Program-made: the position numbers and the translations under genes
Notes under the pieces: model-generated
Seen by the model: the letters and a program-made list of their open reading frames with translations, nothing else
Told to the model about the DNA's origin: nothing
Databases searched by the model: none
NCBI GenBank assembly: GCA_028714315.1
Contig: JAQTMN010000005.1
Coordinates: forward strand, 1 to 64,000
Reading direction: 5' to 3'
Origin: Sulfuricella sp.
GTDB taxonomy: Bacteria > Pseudomonadota > Gammaproteobacteria > Burkholderiales > Sulfuricellaceae
DNA length: 64,000 nucleotides
Part shown: piece after piece, positions 40,455-48,649 of the stretch
Position numbering within the stretch: position 1 is the first letter of the stretch
Layout of the letters: the number at the start of each line of letters is the position of its first letter

Positions 40455-41261
40455 CTAGCCGCTGTTCTTGCGCGCCAGCAGGTAGATGCGATGAAAATCC
40501 AGGGAAACCAAGCCGTCGGGGCCGGCCTGGGCCTGCAAGGCATCGGCGATGATGGCGGCGGCGCGTGCCGGGTAATCGGGCGGCGCTTCCCCGACGTAGC
40601 ATTGCGGGTTCAAGTACGCCAGCGCCGCGCCGGAACGGAAAATCTCCATGGCCTGTTCCGGCGAGCACCGGCTGGAAACCGTTTCCATGCGGCTTTCCGC
40701 CACCTCGAAGCCCGCGTCGGCGAACAGGCGTGCGTAGTTCCCGGCGGTTTCCAGGAACAGCCAGGGCGATTTGTAGCGGGCGAAAACGTCTCGCGTTTCA
40801 GCGTGTTCGCGCAAGCCTTCGACCGCCTGAATGAAGGCTGGGCAGAATTCCGCCTTGGCGGGAGACTGCATCGCCATCCGGCCGCTCGGCCGCAACGCCT
40901 TGAGGCAGCCGGCCAGCACCGCGGCGGGGTCGGCAAACCACTGGAACGACGAATTGCAGTAGATCGCGTCGAACTCGTCCATGAACGGCAGCGCCGCCGC
41001 GTCGCATTCGACGAACTCGATGCCCGCGTCACCATGCTGGCGGCGCGCCTCGGCGATCATGCCGGCAGCGGCATCGCAGCCCGCCACACGCCCGCGCGTG
41101 ATGCCGCGCAGGCGTGCGGTCAGGGCGCCTGGGCCGCAGGCCAGGTCGAGGACGTCCTCGCCCGGCGCAACGGCCAGCATCTCCAGCAAGGCCTCGCCCG
41201 CCGATAGCTGGACGCTGGCGCGCCTCTGGTAGTCGGTTGCGATGGGGGAAAAGTCGGCCAT
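40455..41261 (-). CDS. SAM-dependent class I methyltransferase
   Basis: The 268-residue protein begins MADFSPIATDYQRRASVQLSAGEALLEML. It has the SAM motif VLDLACGPGALTARLRG near residue 47, followed by GCDAAAGMIAEARR, CDAAALPFMDEFDAIYCNSSFQWF and LKALRPSGRMAM. The pattern resembles BioC/Tam-type small-molecule methyltransferases (the SFQWFADP segment is BioC-like). The substrate is not certain. The start at 41261 was chosen because the upstream extension is not conserved. No biotin genes are adjacent. Confidence 0.87.
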   Translation of the reverse strand: MADFSPIATDYQRRASVQLSAGEALLEMLAVAPGEDVLDLACGPGALTARLRGITRGRVAGCDAAAGMIAEARRQHGDAGIEFVECDAAALPFMDEFDAIYCNSSFQWFADPAAVLAGCLKALRPSGRMAMQSPAKAEFCPAFIQAVEGLREHAETRDVFARYKSPWLFLETAGNYARLFADAGFEVAESRMETVSSRCSPEQAMEIFRSGAALAYLNPQCYVGEAPPDYPARAAAIIADALQAQAGPDGLVSLDFHRIYLLARKNSG

Positions 41262-41375
41262 ATCGATCTCCAGGGAACAGGGAGACCGATTTTGCCGCCG
41301 GGCGCGGCGGCTTAGCCAATCGTTTTTTGCGATCGGCGCCATCAGGTGGCGCGATAGCGAGGCATCGGAGTCTGC

Positions 41376-41510
41376 GAAAAAACGACACCCCCAACCGCAA
41401 AGGCGCGAAGGCGCAAAGAAAACCCACGTGAAATCAAAACGATTTCCTTTGCGCCTTCGCGCCTTTGCGGTGGATTTTGAATTTTTTCACAACCTCTCAG
41501 CCCTCCCACA
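41376..41510 (-). repeat. Palindromic element CCGCAAAGGCGCGAAGGCGCAAAG, inverted copy left of LysR gene
   Basis: Perfect 24 bp arms at 41395-41418 and 41447-41470 lie within a longer unit. The flanks (GACACCCCCAA on one side, GGATTTTGAA...CACAACCTCTC on the other) also recur, inverted, at 42538-42690. The unit overlaps the LysR stop codon. Confidence 0.9.
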
Positions 41511-42381
41511 CCTCGCACAGTACTTCGCGGAACGCCGCCATGACGGGCTCTTCCCGGCGTTGCGCCAGGCAGATGAAGTCGAGCCGCGTTTCCTCGCGCA
41601 GGCCGGGAATCAGGATCACGTCGCCGGCCTGCTCCGCCTTCAGCGCCTGTTCCTCGTGAAGCAGGCCGATGCCAGTGCCGGCGGCGATCAGGCTTTGCAC
41701 GGTGGCGTTGCGGTCGGCCTCGACGATCTTGCGCGGCGCGCCGCCGCGCCGCTGAAAAACCGCCTCCGCCAACCGCCCGCAGAAAGTCAGCGGCGGCATG
41801 CCGATCCACGGCAGCACGGCCAGCTCGTCCCATCCCGCCCGCTCCACCCGCTCGCGCCAGGCCGCCGGGGCGGCGAGGCGCAAAGCGAACTTCATCAGCT
41901 CGACGCGGGCCAGCGCGCCGGCTCGGGGTTCGTCGGAAAAAACCGTAAAACCGGCATCGAGACGGTCGTGCAGCACGTCCTCGATCACCGCGCCGGAAAA
42001 TCCGCTGCGCAGCTGGATGGTAACGTGGGGATGGCGTTCCGCCATGCGGGCGAGTATGGGGCCAAGGCGCAGCATTTCGGCGTCGCCGACGGTGCCGAGG
42101 CGCAAATTGCCGCTCACCGCGCCCTTGATGCGCCCGGCTTCGTGGATCAATTCCTGGCGCGCGGCCAGCACCTTCTCGGCGTAATCCAGCAAGCGCCGCC
42201 CGGCGGAGGTGAGGGTCATCCCCTTGGCGCCGCGTTCGAACAGCGGCAGGCCGAGTTCGTCCTCCAGCGCCTTGACATGGGCGCTGACCGCCGGCTGGCT
42301 CAGGCACAGCAATTCGGCGGCGCGGGTCAGGTGGGCTTCGCGCCCGACGGCGACGAAGGTGCGCAGATGATGGAGTTCCAC
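41497..42381 (-). CDS. LysR family transcriptional regulator
   Basis: The 294-residue protein starts at GTG 42381 (ELHHLRTFVAVGREAHLTRAAELLCLSQPAVSAHVKALEDELGLPLFERGAKG), a canonical LysR winged helix. The substrate domain follows (SGNLRLGTVGDAEMLRLGPILARMAERHPHVTIQLRSG, LIAAGTGIGLLHEEQA). The ATG at 42386 is out of frame. The gene is divergent from the isochorismatase-like gene, its probable target. It is bracketed by two inverted copies of the same palindromic element. Confidence 0.93.
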   Translation of the reverse strand: MELHHLRTFVAVGREAHLTRAAELLCLSQPAVSAHVKALEDELGLPLFERGAKGMTLTSAGRRLLDYAEKVLAARQELIHEAGRIKGAVSGNLRLGTVGDAEMLRLGPILARMAERHPHVTIQLRSGFSGAVIEDVLHDRLDAGFTVFSDEPRAGALARVELMKFALRLAAPAAWRERVERAGWDELAVLPWIGMPPLTFCGRLAEAVFQRRGGAPRKIVEADRNATVQSLIAAGTGIGLLHEEQALKAEQAGDVILIPGLREETRLDFICLAQRREEPVMAAFREVLCEVWEG

Positions 42382-42537
42382 GGCATGGCGTCTTCTGGAG
42401 TTTTTTCCATCATCGCCGAAATACCCGAACGGAGCAATCGGCCGCGCTGATGGCGAGCATCCGCAAATGCGATTGGATGGAGGCGAATAGTGCCGGCAGA
42501 ATGAATGCCACACTTCAACCTGCCGCAGGAAAAACGC

Positions 42538-42690
42538 CATGAGAGCCCCGAGAGGTTGCGAAAACTTCAAAATCCACCGCAAAGGCGCGAAGGCGCAAAG
42601 CATACGCAAAGGAAATCATTTTGATTTTACATGGACTTTCTTTGCGATCCCTCGGCGCCTTCGCGCCTTTGCGGTGGGGGTGTCGTTTTT
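42538..42690 (+). repeat. Palindromic element CCGCAAAGGCGCGAAGGCGCAAAG, copy right of LysR gene
   Basis: Same unit as 41376-41510 in the opposite orientation, with GAGAGGTTGCGAAAA...CAAAATCCACCGC on its left and GCGGTGGGGGTGTCGTTTTTT on its right. The middle AGGAAATCATTTTGATTTTACATGGA matches too. The right end reaches into the start region of the isochorismatase-like gene. Confidence 0.9.
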
Positions 42691-43390
42691 TTTAAAGGCC
42701 CTGAGAACCCATTTCGGCAAATTGCCCGCCGCCTTGCTGCTATTCGCCCTGGCGCTGTCCGCTCCCTTTGCCGCCGCCGAAACCGGCAACGGCCCCGCCA
42801 CCCTGCTGCAAATTGCCGGCGTGGAAGCCCGGCCGACGAGCCTGTCGGACAGCGTCGTCGTCATCATCGACGCTCAGCGCGAGTATGCCGACGGGCGGCT
42901 CCCCCTGGCGGACATGGACAGTGCGGTGCGCGAAACCGCGCGGCTGCTGGCGCTGGCAAGGCGGAACGGCACCCCGGTCATCCACATCGTCCACCAGGCC
43001 AGGCCCGGATCGGCATTGTTCGACCCCGCCGGGCCGTTCGTGGACGTCATTCCCGAGCTCGCACCCCAGGCGGGCGAAACAGTCATCGCCAAAACGCTGC
43101 CTAATGCCTTCGCCGGAACCGTGCTGGAAAAACGGCTCGCCCAGACAGGAAGGAAAAACCTGATCGTCGCCGGCTTCATGACCCACATGTGCGTGAGCGC
43201 GACGGTACGCGCAGCGCTCGATGTGGGCTACCGGACGACAGTGGTGGAAAGCGCGACCGCCACCCGCGACCTGCCCGACGGCGCGGGCGGCACGGTGCCC
43301 GCCACTATGGTGCAGCGGGCGGAAATCGCCGCGCTGCGCGACCGCTTCGCCGCGATCGTCGGCCATGCCGACGATTTGCCTGTGCGTTGA
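42680..43390 (+). CDS. Exported isochorismatase-family cysteine hydrolase
   Basis: From GTG 42680 the protein has 236 residues. A hydrophobic leader with a cut site near FAAAETG (LPAALLLFALALSAPFAAAE) suggests Sec export. The hydrolase core has the catalytic triad Asp (VVIIDAQREY), Lys (VIAKTLPNAF) and Cys (FMTHMCVSATVRAALD) of isochorismatase/nicotinamidase-like enzymes. Substrate is unknown; periplasmic members are uncommon. The start is uncertain because the palindromic repeat runs up to it; the longer open frame to 42539 is repeat-encoded. Confidence 0.83.
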   Translation: MSFFLKALRTHFGKLPAALLLFALALSAPFAAAETGNGPATLLQIAGVEARPTSLSDSVVVIIDAQREYADGRLPLADMDSAVRETARLLALARRNGTPVIHIVHQARPGSALFDPAGPFVDVIPELAPQAGETVIAKTLPNAFAGTVLEKRLAQTGRKNLIVAGFMTHMCVSATVRAALDVGYRTTVVESATATRDLPDGAGGTVPATMVQRAEIAALRDRFAAIVGHADDLPVR

Positions 43391-43422
43391 TAAGCGCGTT
43401 ATGAATAACTCTTAAGTTGCGA

Positions 43423-43494
43423 TTAACCACGGGGCGCACGGGGAACAAGGGGGTAACTCGTGCACGTTTTTCCCCCGTGTCCCCCGTGGTAATT
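43423..43494. repeat. Inverted repeat TTAACCACGGGGCGCACGGGG family
   Basis: AACCACGGGGCGCACGGGGAA pairs with TTCCCCCGTGTCCCCCGTGGT, 72 bp overall. The design is the same as at 17631 and 28254 with G/C-shifted words. Confidence 0.82.
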
Positions 43495-43515
43495 TTTACG
43501 ATGGAAAGGAACCTC

Positions 43516-43917
43516 ATGACCCCGCCATTCGACGACCCGGTAAAACAGGAAATCTGGGCCACGCTACGCGCCCTCAACGACGCCTGGACGCAAGGCCGCC
43601 CGGACGACCTCGCCCGCCATTTTCACCGCGACATGATCGCCATCACCGCCACCGACCGGCACCGCCTCGACGGTGGCGCCGCCTGCATCGCGGCCTGGAA
43701 AAAATTCGCCGAGGCAACCCGCGTCCATCGCTGGCGGGAAATCGACCCGGTCATCCACGTTTACGGCGATGCGGCGGTGGTCGCCTACGACTTCGACATG
43801 ACCTTCGATATGGGTGGCCAGGACATCCGCCTGGGTGGGCGGGACATGTTCTTTTTCGTGAAGGAAGAAGGCCGCTGGCTGGCGGTGGCGGACCAGTTCT
43901 CGCCGTATCCGGTTTAG
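43516..43917 (+). CDS. SnoaL-like / nuclear transport factor 2 family protein
   Basis: The 133-residue protein has the NTF2-like cone pattern: VKQEIWATLRALNDAWTQGRPDDLARHFHRDMIAI, then IHVYGDAAVVAYDFDMTFDMGGQDIRLGGRDMFFFVKEEGRWLAVADQFSPYP. Such proteins bind small ligands or act as hydratases or isomerases; no function can be given. GAAAGGAA precedes the ATG at 43516, and an in-frame ATG at 43501 is an alternative. It may follow the isochorismatase-like gene on one transcript, though a repeat lies between. Confidence 0.83.
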   Translation: MTPPFDDPVKQEIWATLRALNDAWTQGRPDDLARHFHRDMIAITATDRHRLDGGAACIAAWKKFAEATRVHRWREIDPVIHVYGDAAVVAYDFDMTFDMGGQDIRLGGRDMFFFVKEEGRWLAVADQFSPYPV

Positions 43918-44040
43918 CTCGTAGCCCGGAATGCGGGGCGGTCTCGGCTCGTGAGCACAGCCCGGTATGCGAAGCTCCACCCTGGGCATATACTCGCCAA
44001 GCGACAGAACCCATTGAAATCACACCCCCTTTCCTCTAGC

Positions 44041-44055
44041 ATTTCAAAATGAAAT
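44041..44055. promoter_or_regulatory. Putative operator of the mazEF-type locus
   Basis: ATTTCAAAATGAAAT has 6 bp arms around AAA, 18 bases before the antitoxin ATG. Such palindromes are the usual autoregulatory sites of ribbon-helix-helix antitoxins. Confidence 0.55.
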
Positions 44056-44073
44056 ACGTTTGGAGATACGTCG

Positions 44074-44310
44074 ATGAACATGATATCCGTTCGCCTGCCG
44101 GACAAGCTGCTTGGTCAAGCGGACACCTTTGCCCGCCAAATGCATGTTTCGCGAGCCGAATATATCCGCCTGGCGCTGGAAACGATGAACCGGGAGATGG
44201 AAGCCGGAAAGCGCGGAGAGCGGCTTAAATCCTTGAGCCTGCGCTTGCGGGAAGAGAGCATGAAAGTCAATGCGGAACTGGATGGGGCCGATGACTTCAG
44301 CGCCCCTTGA
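44074..44310 (+). CDS. Ribbon-helix-helix antitoxin (MazE-like partner)
   Basis: The 78-residue protein begins MNMISVRLPDKLLGQADTFARQMHVSRAEYIRLALETMNREM, a CopG/MetJ-type ribbon-helix-helix. A charged tail (LRLREESMKVNAELDGADDF) follows that would bind the toxin. GGAGAT precedes the ATG. It overlaps the downstream toxin gene by 20 bases. Confidence 0.87.
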   Translation: MNMISVRLPDKLLGQADTFARQMHVSRAEYIRLALETMNREMEAGKRGERLKSLSLRLREESMKVNAELDGADDFSAP

Positions 44311-44647
44311 GCACGGCGCGGTCTATCTCGCCAACCTCAATCCAGGACGGGGCACGGAACCGGGCAAAATACGCCCCGTCCTGGTAGTGCAGCACCCCGC
44401 CCTGCTCGAAGCCGGCCATCCTTCCACCCTGGTCATCCCCCTCACCACAGCACTCGCGGACAACGCGGAACCCATGCGCCTGCGGCTACCCGCCCGCGAC
44501 AAGCTGGAACAGGATTCCGACTTGCTGGTGGACCAGTTGCGCGCCATCGACAATCGGCGGCTGATGGGCGAACCGTTGACCCTTTGCGGCGAAGGCTTCA
44601 TGGCGAGAGTTTATGCGGCGGTGGCGGAGGTAATGGGGTTTTGTTGA
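44291..44647 (+). CDS. MazF/PemK-type endoribonuclease toxin
   Basis: The 118-residue protein starts MTSAPLEHGAVYLANLNPGRGTEPGKIRPVLVVQHPALLEAG, with the MazF RPVLVV motif. VIPLTTALADNAEPMRLRL and the conserved LLVDQLRAIDNRRL segment follow. The catalytic Arg and Thr positions appear intact. MazF toxins cleave single-stranded mRNA or tRNA at short motifs. The start overlaps the antitoxin gene, giving translational coupling. Confidence 0.9.
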   Translation: MTSAPLEHGAVYLANLNPGRGTEPGKIRPVLVVQHPALLEAGHPSTLVIPLTTALADNAEPMRLRLPARDKLEQDSDLLVDQLRAIDNRRLMGEPLTLCGEGFMARVYAAVAEVMGFC

Positions 44648-44766
44648 TTTGGGAATGGCAAAGGCTGTTTTCTCCGAAAGGCAAAAACACCGCAGCCAGC
44701 ATGGAGCATAGCGAAATGCGGGACGTCGCGGCACGGGAAGCAATCTCTAATATTTGAAACTGTCAG

Positions 44767-45666
44767 CTAAGAGTGCGGCGGATGAGGGTTTACTTTGCGG
44801 TCATACAAAGAAAACCGACGCTCAATATGCTGCCCCACAAGGTGAATAAACATCGCGGGAAGAGCCCACAGGGCGAACAGTACTCCAAGTGCCGCTAGTT
44901 GGTACGATGCATTTTCTGCCTTGTACGCCACAAGGAGCAGATAGCAAAGCCCTGCAAGAGTAAGTTCCAACACAAAGATAAATGCCGAATTGCCGTGCTC
45001 TCGCATGTGTCGATAAGTATCAATAAGCTCTCGCCTCCAAACAGACCTTTTCCTCCACTCCGCTTCTTCGTCAAATTTGTCACCGGTCTCTTGATCCTCC
45101 TGACCCTTTGCCGATTGCTTCGTGATCGACGATTCTTCTACCACACCCCGGCGCCTAGATAGAGCGAATGTGTATGCAAAGACTTTGGAAACCGGATCGG
45201 TTAGCCCATTAAAGGCAACTTCTCTCAAGGCTAGATTTATGCGATAGAGCTGAAGACCCACAAACACAAGAGCTATGGCAAATGGAACTACAGGATTGAC
45301 TCTGGAGCTTTCAATAGTTACCACGCTCAGGAGGAATATGACGAATGCAATGAGCAACGTACTGACATATCCGTCCCATACGCAATGATGCCAAGCACCT
45401 CGTTCAAAATCGACTACTCGTGTGACGTGAAAACCCAGGATTGGATAAGAGGATATATAACAAAACAGATTTCCATATAAGAACAACAACGCTAAGGTCG
45501 GTGTTTGTAGCCCTTGATTCCCAACTTCGAGCAGGAGAAGATTCCTGACGCAGGGATGTCCAGCCGCAACTAACCAATTCACTATCACAGCACCTGCAAT
45601 TGATGGCATCAGATAACGGACGAGGTAGTTTTCCCACCACCGATAAGCACCATTTTCGCCGTTCAT
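44767..45666 (-). CDS. Six-TM membrane protein of unknown function
   Basis: The 299-residue product begins MNGENGAYRWWENYLVRYLMPS after AAGGGG. It has four hydrophobic segments in the first 160 residues, then a charged cytoplasmic stretch of about 70 residues (SITKQSAKGQEDQETGDKF, ELIDTYRHMREHGNSAF). Two more hydrophobic segments and a His/Pro tail follow. No family is recognised. The gene is visibly AT-richer than its surroundings and next to a mazEF-type locus, so it looks acquired. Ideas such as a stress or defence-type membrane effector are speculative. The longer frame to 45864 lacks a plausible start. Confidence 0.72.
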   Translation of the reverse strand: MNGENGAYRWWENYLVRYLMPSIAGAVIVNWLVAAGHPCVRNLLLLEVGNQGLQTPTLALLFLYGNLFCYISSYPILGFHVTRVVDFERGAWHHCVWDGYVSTLLIAFVIFLLSVVTIESSRVNPVVPFAIALVFVGLQLYRINLALREVAFNGLTDPVSKVFAYTFALSRRRGVVEESSITKQSAKGQEDQETGDKFDEEAEWRKRSVWRRELIDTYRHMREHGNSAFIFVLELTLAGLCYLLLVAYKAENASYQLAALGVLFALWALPAMFIHLVGQHIERRFSLYDRKVNPHPPHS

Positions 45667-45831
45667 ACAACTGCCCCTTTTGAGAGAAAGCCCATATTTT
45701 TTATAAAAAAACGGTTTTGCGTTCCACTCGTGTCGGTCTCCCAACTCGTTAATGCGACCGCATCCGCAATTTTTACGACAGCATATAACCCGAAAATACT
45801 TGTGTCCATGGATACACACGCAAAGCCCACG

Positions 45832-45860
45832 TTGACATCCCTTCAAACCCCCGCTAAAGT
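45832..45860 (+). promoter_or_regulatory. Sigma-70 promoter upstream of EamA transporter gene
   Basis: TTGACA and TAAAGT are separated by 17 bases, a near-consensus arrangement. The predicted start of transcription is at about 45867, giving a leader of about 170 bases before the transporter ATG. Confidence 0.6.
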
Positions 45861-45866
45861 CCACCC

Positions 45867-45971
45867 ATGGCCACCACCAACCACATCCATTCCACCCCCC
45901 TCACCACCAACCGACTGTGGCTGCGGAGCACCTCCCCCTGCCGCGGCGCTGCATTCTCGATTCAACTGTAA
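45867..45971 (+). CDS. Possible 34-residue leader peptide
   Basis: The frame ATG to TAA reads MATTNHIHSTPLTTNRLWL followed by RSTSPCRGAAFSIQL. It begins at the predicted transcription start of a good promoter and would be leaderless, with no Shine-Dalgarno sequence. It ends 69 bases before the EamA transporter gene. It may be an upstream regulatory frame; chance is also possible because the composition is C-rich. Confidence 0.3.
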   Translation: MATTNHIHSTPLTTNRLWLRSTSPCRGAAFSIQL

Positions 45972-46040
45972 CAAGGCAACCGCGGGTCTGACCGCGATTG
46001 CTTCCGCTCTACGACCCGCGCATTTGGCGAAAGGGTCTTC

Positions 46041-46961
46041 ATGACAAGCACAACACACAGCATTTCAATCAACCGCAGCGCGGCGCTCGGCGTGGGCTTT
46101 GCCTTGCTGGCGGCGGTCGGGTTTTCGGCCAAGGCGATCCTGGTCAAGCTGGCTTATGCCGATGCGGTGGATGCGGTCACGCTGCTGGCTTTGCGCATGG
46201 CATTTTCGGTGCCGTTTTTCGTGCTGGCCGCGCTGTGGACGAACGGAAACAAGCAAGCGCGGTTGGAGAGGCGGGATTGGCTGGCGGTGCTGGGGCTGGG
46301 ACTGGTCGGCTATTACCTGTCCAGTTTTCTCGATTTTCTCGGGCTCCAGTTCATCTCGGCCGGGCTGGAACGGCTGATCCTGTTCCTTTATCCCACCATG
46401 GTGGTGATCCTGTCGGCGGCGATTTCGCGCCGCGCCGTCGGGCGTGGGGAAATTGCCGCGCTGGTGTTGAGCTACGCCGGGATCGCGCTGGTTTTCACGC
46501 ACGACGTGAGCGTGAGCCGGGGCGGCATCGCGCTCGGGGCGGCGCTGGTTTTCGCCAGCACCTTGTCCTATTCGGTTTACCTGGTCGGCGCCGGCCACGC
46601 CATCGCCCGCATCGGCGCAACCCGCTTTACCGCCTACGCCATGATCGTGGCCAGCGCCGCCAGCCTGATCCAGTTCGGCGCAACGCACCCGCTCGCGGCG
46701 TTGAACCTTCCGCCGCGGGTCTACGGCCTGGGCATGGCGATGGCGCTGTTTTCCACGGTGCTGCCGGTGTTTCTGCTCTCGGCCGGGATACGCCGCATCG
46801 GGTCCGGACATACCTCGCTGATCGGGTCGATCGGGCCGGTGGCAACGATCTACCTGGCGCACGTTTTCCTAGGCGAGGAGGTGTCGATGCTGCAAATCGC
46901 CGGCTCGGCGCTAGTGCTGGCGGGGGTGTTGACGATCAGCATTAGCCGGAGAAAGGGATGA
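46041..46961 (+). CDS. EamA/DMT family transporter
   Basis: The 306-residue protein has ten membrane segments in two EamA repeats: GVGFALLAAVGFSAKAILVKLAY with FLGLQFISAGLERLILFLYPTMVVIL in the first, and LSYSVYLVGAGHAIARIGATRF with IGSIGPVATIYLAHVFLGEEVSMLQIAGSALVLAGV in the second. The family exports metabolites such as amino acids or purines; the substrate is unknown. It has its own promoter and a long leader. Confidence 0.92.
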   Translation: MTSTTHSISINRSAALGVGFALLAAVGFSAKAILVKLAYADAVDAVTLLALRMAFSVPFFVLAALWTNGNKQARLERRDWLAVLGLGLVGYYLSSFLDFLGLQFISAGLERLILFLYPTMVVILSAAISRRAVGRGEIAALVLSYAGIALVFTHDVSVSRGGIALGAALVFASTLSYSVYLVGAGHAIARIGATRFTAYAMIVASAASLIQFGATHPLAALNLPPRVYGLGMAMALFSTVLPVFLLSAGIRRIGSGHTSLIGSIGPVATIYLAHVFLGEEVSMLQIAGSALVLAGVLTISISRRKG

Positions 46962-47004
46962 AAGTGAAATAAATTCGCGGCCCTCCCCAAAGGGGGCGAG
47001 GGAG

Positions 47005-47700
47005 TTATTTACCGGTTTTCCTGAACACGATATCCCACACCCCGTGCCCGAGCCTGATCCCGCGCTGCTCGAACTTGGTGAGCGGGCGGTAGTCCGGGCG
47101 TGGCGCGTAATCGGCGGCGGTATTGGAAAGGCTGGGTTCGGCGGAGAGCACGGCGAGGATGTGCTCGGCGTATTCCTGCCAGTCGGTGGCGGCGTGGAGA
47201 TAGCCGCCGGGCTTGAGTCTACCGCACAACAGGGCGACCAGCGCGGGCTGGATCAGGCGGCGCTTGTTGTGCTTTTTCTTGTGCCAGGGGTCGGGGAAGA
47301 AAATATGCACGCCGTCGAGGCTGGCCGGGACGAGCATGTGCTTGAGCACTTCCACCGCGTCGTGCTGCATCACGCGCAGGTTGGTCAGGTGCGCGGCCTC
47401 GATCTGGTTGAGCAGGCTGCCGACGCCGGGGCCGTGGACTTCGATGCCGAGGTAGTCGTTTTCGGGGTGCTCGGCCGCGATCCTGGCGGTACTGTCGCCC
47501 ATGCCGAAGCCGATTTCGAGGATTTTCGGCGCGGCGCGGCCGAAGGTCTGGTCGAGATCGAGCGGCGCTTCCCGGTAGGGGATGCCCCAGCGCGGCAGCA
47601 GGGTTTCCAGCGCGCGGGTCTGGGCGACGGACATGCGGCCCTGGCGCAGGACGAAGCTGCGGATGGGGCGGCGCTTTTCTGGGTTGACGGTATCGTTCAT
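47005..47700 (-). CDS. trmB: tRNA (guanine46-N7)-methyltransferase TrmB
   Basis: The 231-residue protein starts [24 protein letters not shown]. It has [38 protein letters not shown] (SAM site), [23 protein letters not shown] (the TrmB signature), [17 protein letters not shown] and [17 protein letters not shown]. It makes m7G46 in tRNAs. The start at 47700 is used; an extension to 47757 is repeat-encoded. It lies downstream of thiG on the same strand. Confidence 0.96.
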   Translation of the reverse strand: MNDTVNPEKRRPIRSFVLRQGRMSVAQTRALETLLPRWGIPYREAPLDLDQTFGRAAPKILEIGFGMGDSTARIAAEHPENDYLGIEVHGPGVGSLLNQIEAAHLTNLRVMQHDAVEVLKHMLVPASLDGVHIFFPDPWHKKKHNKRRLIQPALVALLCGRLKPGGYLHAATDWQEYAEHILAVLSAEPSLSNTAADYAPRPDYRPLTKFEQRGIRLGHGVWDIVFRKTGK

Positions 47701-47739
47701 ACGAGGGTGTGGGTGTGCACGGCGCACCTTGCGAGAATC

Positions 47740-47790
47740 GTGCGAATGAATTCGCACCTACATTTGTAGGGCCGAATTCATTCGGCCTAC
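47740..47790. repeat. GTGCGAATGAATTCGCAC / GGCCGAATTCATTCGGCC paired elements
   Basis: The arm GTGCGAATGAATTCGCACCT is identical to the right arm at 6816-6838. It is joined here to TGTAGGGCCGAATTCATTCGGCCTAC, a related palindrome. It lies between thiG and trmB. Confidence 0.85.
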
Positions 47791-48572
47791 GGCTTGCCGA
47801 TCAAACCCGTCGTCGGCGAGCTCGGGCTGGCGGAATAGAGCTTCTTCGGCATCCGTCCGGCCAAAAAGGCTTCGCGCCCGGCTTCCACCGCCTTCCTCAT
47901 GGCCGAGGCCATCAGCACCGGGTTCTGCGCGCCGGCGATGGCGGTATTCATCAGCACGCCGTCGCAACCGAGTTCCATGGCGATGGCGGCGTCGGACGCG
48001 GTGCCCACGCCGGCATCGACGATCACCGGCACCTTGGCGTTGTCGATGATGATTTGCAGGTTCCACGGGTTGAGGATGCCCATGCCGGAGCCGATCAGGC
48101 TGGCGAGCGGCATCACCGCGACGCAGCCGATTTCTTCCAGCTGCTTGGCGATGATCGGGTCGTCGGAAGTGTAGACCATCACCTTGAAGCCATCCTTGAC
48201 CAGCACGTCGGCGGCTTTCAGGGTTTCCACCATGTTCGGGTAGAGCGTCTTCGGGTCGCCCAGCACTTCCAGCTTGACCAGGTCGTGGCCATCCAGCAGC
48301 TCGCGCGCCAGGCGCAAAGTACGGATCGCATCGTCGGCGCTGTAGCAGCCGGCGGTGTTGGGCAGGTAGGTGTATTGCGACGGCGGCAGCGCGTCGAGCA
48401 GGCTGGGCTCGCCCGCGGTCTGGCCGATGTTGGTGCGGCGGATCGCCACGGTCACGATCTGCGCGCCGCTGGCTTCCACCGCGCGGCGGGTCTCGTCGAA
48501 ATCCTTGTACTTGCCGGTGCCGACCAGCAGGCGCGAGGAATAGGGCTTGCCCGCGATGATGAGATTGTCCAT
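47787..48572 (-). CDS. thiG: Thiazole synthase ThiG
   Basis: The 261-residue TIM-barrel protein has [38 protein letters not shown] with the catalytic region, [40 protein letters not shown] and [35 protein letters not shown] (phosphate site). It joins deoxyxylulose phosphate, dehydroglycine and ThiS-thiocarboxylate into the thiazole of thiamine. It follows thiS, separated by a word-palindrome spacer. Confidence 0.97.
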   Translation of the reverse strand: MDNLIIAGKPYSSRLLVGTGKYKDFDETRRAVEASGAQIVTVAIRRTNIGQTAGEPSLLDALPPSQYTYLPNTAGCYSADDAIRTLRLARELLDGHDLVKLEVLGDPKTLYPNMVETLKAADVLVKDGFKVMVYTSDDPIIAKQLEEIGCVAVMPLASLIGSGMGILNPWNLQIIIDNAKVPVIVDAGVGTASDAAIAMELGCDGVLMNTAIAGAQNPVLMASAMRKAVEAGREAFLAGRMPKKLYSASPSSPTTGLIGKP

Positions 48573-48585
48573 TTTTTTCCAGTAA

Positions 48586-48640
48586 GGAGTGAAGAGTCAG
48601 GGGTGAGGAGCAAGTGCGGGGTGGGCGTCACTCCTCACGG
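48586..48640. repeat. Word-palindrome spacer between thiS and thiG
   Basis: GGAGTGAAGAGTCAGGGGTGAGGAG on the left is partly complemented by GTCACTCCTCACGGCTTC on the right. The type is the same as the GGTGAGG/CCTCACC spacers at 8171 and 21821. Confidence 0.65.
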
Positions 48641-48649
48641 CTTCGAGAA

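Larger units (their letters stand above)
45667..46040. other. Spacer with a promoter and a possible leader peptide
   Basis: This spacer separates the orphan membrane protein (minus) from the EamA gene (plus). It contains a plus-strand promoter TTGACA (45832-45837) with a 17 bp spacer and TAAAGT (45855-45860). A 34-codon reading frame starts at ATG 45867, almost at the predicted transcription start. A spaced inverted repeat TGTGT...ACACA lies at 45801-45818. Nothing else coding is visible. Confidence 0.6.
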
